A stretch of DNA of 9,587 nucleotides, taken from positions 1 to 9,587 of the forward strand of contig JAHRVS010000131.1 in the NCBI GenBank assembly GCA_019090565.1, written 5' to 3'. Position 1 is the first letter of the stretch; every line of letters begins with the position of its first letter. This DNA comes from Gammaproteobacteria bacterium (lineage in GTDB: Bacteria > Pseudomonadota > Gammaproteobacteria > Pseudomonadales > UBA3067). The position numbers and the translations under genes are program-made. Shown here one piece after another: positions 8,379 through 9,587 of this stretch. A model generated the notes under the pieces. The model was not told the DNA's origin, made no database searches, and saw only the letters and a list, made by a program, of their open reading frames with translations.

Positions 8379-8500
8379 TTTTGTACTCACCTTCTATAAT
8401 TAAACACACAGGCCTTGCCCTTATTTTTAGAGCGCCTTTATCTCGTCAACAAACACCGCAACCAACAAAAATGCGATGTAAACATATGTTGAGTACAAAA
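8379..8500. repeat. Exact 11-bp inverted repeat pair separated by 100 bp
   Basis: TTTTGTACTCA at 8379-8389 and TGAGTACAAAA at 8490-8500 are exact reverse complements. The left arm lies near the NRPS side and the right arm toward the pilin side, with 111 bp between equivalent points. The pair could be two copies of one regulator site, but this is inference. Confidence 0.5.
8481..8490. repeat. Perfect palindrome AACATATGTT
   Basis: A fully self-complementary 10-mer that overlaps by one base the right arm of the 11-bp inverted repeat pair. It may be part of the same protein-binding region or a chance product of AT-rich DNA. Confidence 0.3.
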
Positions 8501-8629
8501 AGCACAAGACCCCACGTCTGTCATAAGCGATTACCGATGTACGCTGCCTATTCTTCCGATATTACAATCACTTGAAGAATCAATGTTCAAACTGCTCGGC
8601 ATTTAGCGCTTAAATATTTCGGTACATTT

Positions 8630-8674
8630 CGTAACGTTGTTGCATAAACACAACAGCCGTAACACACCGTTACG
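8630..8674. repeat. CGTAAC direct repeats with an inverted copy
   Basis: CGTAAC occurs at 8630-8635 and again at 8658-8663, 28 bp apart, and its complement GTTACG follows at 8669-8674. The last two copies form a 6-bp stem with a 5-base loop. GTTGT (8636-8640) and ACAAC (8650-8654) add a further small inverted repeat between them. The cluster sits 105-150 bp upstream of the minor-pilin start, a suitable place for an activator or repressor site; no regulator is recognised. Confidence 0.4.
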
Positions 8675-8778
8675 CAATACTGCCGCTCTCATCACTCTAT
8701 TTAAGTACTGGCTGTTATTTAATCTCCTATAGTTAATTTATACAGCCACGTTTTCTTAATGAGGGTAGCCCCTAGCGC

Positions 8779-9321
8779 ATGATGGTGAATTCAAAAATAC
8801 AGATAGCTAATGCAGGTCAGCAACATCGAACCACCTTATTGCGTAAGGCGCTTGGCTTTACGCTGATTGAATTAATGGTGGTCATCGCTATCGCCGGCAT
8901 TCTCGTTTCCATGGCCACGCCCAGTTTCATAGAGATGACCAAAGACAGCCGTATGCGCAGCGAAGCGAATGCCTTGTTAGGTGCTTTTGCCTACGCCAGA
9001 ACGGAGGCCGTCAAACGTGGTAACAGTGTTCATGTTGGCGTTGCCGGTACCGGCGGTGGCGTGATGGTATGGGTCGATGCTGCTGGTGGCACGACAAATA
9101 GCCGCGATGCAGGGGAAGAACTGCGCATTTGGGAGCCGATTCACGACACGATGAGTATCAACTCAGCGGGAAACAACCCCTTTTTTATTTTCACAGGCAC
9201 AGGGATTGTCTCGCCCAGCGACACCTTAACCCTCTGCGATAACCGAACAGCCGAAACGGGGCGAAGCCTGACCGTGTTGGTTTCCGGCCTGACTTACATT
9301 TCAGACGTGACTTGCCCTTAG
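8779..9321 (+). CDS. fimT: Type IV pilus minor pilin, GspH/FimT family (FimT/FimU-like)
   Basis: Minor pilin of the complex that primes type IV pilus assembly; FimT proteins have also been tied to DNA uptake. The 180-residue product has a class III signal: a basic stretch RKALG, cleavage expected after Gly 26, then FTLIE with Phe 27 at +1 and Glu 31 at +5. A hydrophobic helix (27-47) and Pro 48 at +22 follow. The segment around 60-85 (SEANALLGAFAYARTEAVK) is typical of the GspH domain. Cys 153 and Cys 179 could form a C-terminal disulfide. The ATG at 8779 is chosen because GAGGGT (8761-8766) lies upstream, though about 13 bases away. This gives an unusually long 26-residue leader; TTG 8839 would give a normal six-residue one. 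pilV follows after 12 bases. FimU is an equally good name. Confidence 0.88.
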   Translation: MMVNSKIQIANAGQQHRTTLLRKALGFTLIELMVVIAIAGILVSMATPSFIEMTKDSRMRSEANALLGAFAYARTEAVKRGNSVHVGVAGTGGGVMVWVDAAGGTTNSRDAGEELRIWEPIHDTMSINSAGNNPFFIFTGTGIVSPSDTLTLCDNRTAETGRSLTVLVSGLTYISDVTCP

Positions 9322-9326
9322 GAGGT
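9320..9326 (+). promoter_or_regulatory. Strong Shine-Dalgarno of pilV overlapping the fimT stop
   Basis: AGGAGGT (9320-9326) begins inside the fimT TAG stop (9319-9321) and lies seven bases before the pilV ATG at 9334. The overlap implies co-transcription and probable translational coupling of the two pilins. Confidence 0.85.
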
Positions 9327-9333
9327 AAAACAA

Positions 9334-9587
9334 ATGCTTTCAAGAAAACGTGGCTTTAGCTTAATAGAAGTGCTCGTAACATTAGTCATCATCACCATTG
9401 GGATAATGGGGCTTATTACTCTGCAAATGGTAAGCGCCAAAAATGTCAGTAATGCCGAGTTACGCTCTCTTGCCGGCTATTTTGTTTATGACATGACTGA
9501 ACGTATGCGCGCCAACCCTGCAGGTGTTAATGCGGGCAGTTACAACACCATTGACGGTAGCGCAATAGACCCTGGCACTGACTGCAG
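9334..9587 (+). CDS. pilV: Type IV pilus minor pilin PilV, N-terminal 84 codons
   Basis: Second minor pilin of the priming complex at the inner membrane, expected to interact with PilW, PilX and FimU and with PilY1. The leader MLSRKRG is seven residues, with cleavage before FSLIE and Glu at +5 of the mature protein, followed by a hydrophobic helix to about residue 31. The segment YDMTERMRANP (52-62) corresponds to the LAYDMADRMRAN signature characteristic of PilV, which separates it from other minor pilins. Translation starts behind a strong Shine-Dalgarno overlapping the previous stop. The frame runs open off the window edge, so its C-terminal half and any pilW/pilX/pilY1 genes are not visible. 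Confidence 0.9.
   Translation, partial: MLSRKRGFSLIEVLVTLVIITIGIMGLITLQMVSAKNVSNAELRSLAGYFVYDMTERMRANPAGVNAGSYNTIDGSAIDPGTDC

Larger units (their letters stand above)
8294..8778. other. Divergent intergenic region between the NRPS and minor-pilin genes
   Basis: The 485 bp are AT-richer than the flanking genes and must hold both outward promoters. I see no RNA gene or convincing small protein gene. Possible -10 elements are minus-strand TATACT/TAGTAT near 8329-8337 for the NRPS, and plus-strand TATAAT (8395-8400) or TATAGT (8728-8733) toward the pilins. None has a good -35 at standard spacing, so promoters are not called individually. The region is rich in palindromes, listed separately. No Fur-box-like 19-mer was recognised. 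Confidence 0.7.

Noticed and set aside
8294..8450. Fur box, which would have pointed to a siderophore
   Set aside because: I found no sequence resembling the GATAAT-type 19-bp inverted repeat, so iron control is not supported.
8318..8575. 85-codon plus-strand open frame in the intergenic region
   Set aside because: No Shine-Dalgarno precedes it, the protein has no recognisable family or hydrophobic pattern, and it begins inside the palindromic region upstream of the NRPS. It also spans the inverted-repeat pair, so it is more likely regulatory DNA.
8700..8735. Sigma-54 promoter upstream of fimT starting at TGGC (8709-8712)
   Set aside because: The GC element is absent at the required spacing downstream; the bases there are AT-only or do not match TTGC.

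Overview
The window looks like a gammaproteobacterial chromosome segment of moderate G+C. The evidence is a type IVa pilus minor-pilin pair (fimT/fimU-like, then pilV) in the order typical of Pseudomonas, Cellvibrio and related lineages, plus Shine-Dalgarno-led genes. I cannot name the genus from the sequence.

Region 1 (1-8293, minus strand) is one uninterrupted reading frame of at least 2764 codons. I checked its frame triplet by triplet from the ATG at 8293 to the window edge and found no stop. It encodes a multimodular nonribosomal peptide synthetase (NRPS) whose C-terminus lies beyond position 1. The visible domain order is C1-A1-T1-E1-C2-A2-T2-E2(partial). A1 carries the ten-residue specificity code DFWNIGMVHK, the classical threonine code. 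A2 carries DAWFMGLTLK, which I do not recognise and which suggests a hydrophobic residue. Each carrier domain is followed by an epimerization domain, so the predicted contribution is D-allo-Thr followed by a second D-residue. The N-terminal C domain looks like an ordinary (LCL-type) elongation domain, so this protein probably receives a chain from another protein. Whether it ends at E2 or carries further modules cannot be seen.

Region 2 (8294-8778) is a 485-bp divergent intergenic region. It contains several palindromes and inverted repeats, including an exact 11-bp inverted pair 100 bp apart and a perfect 10-bp palindrome just upstream of the NRPS start. No convincing gene is present, and promoter assignments are weak.

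Region 3 (8779-9587, plus strand) holds a GspH/FimT-family minor pilin and the first 84 codons of PilV. The two are tightly coupled: the fimT stop codon overlaps the pilV Shine-Dalgarno. They would be processed by the prepilin peptidase PilD and act in initiation of type IV pilus assembly. There is no evident functional link between the pilus genes and the NRPS beyond their shared upstream region.
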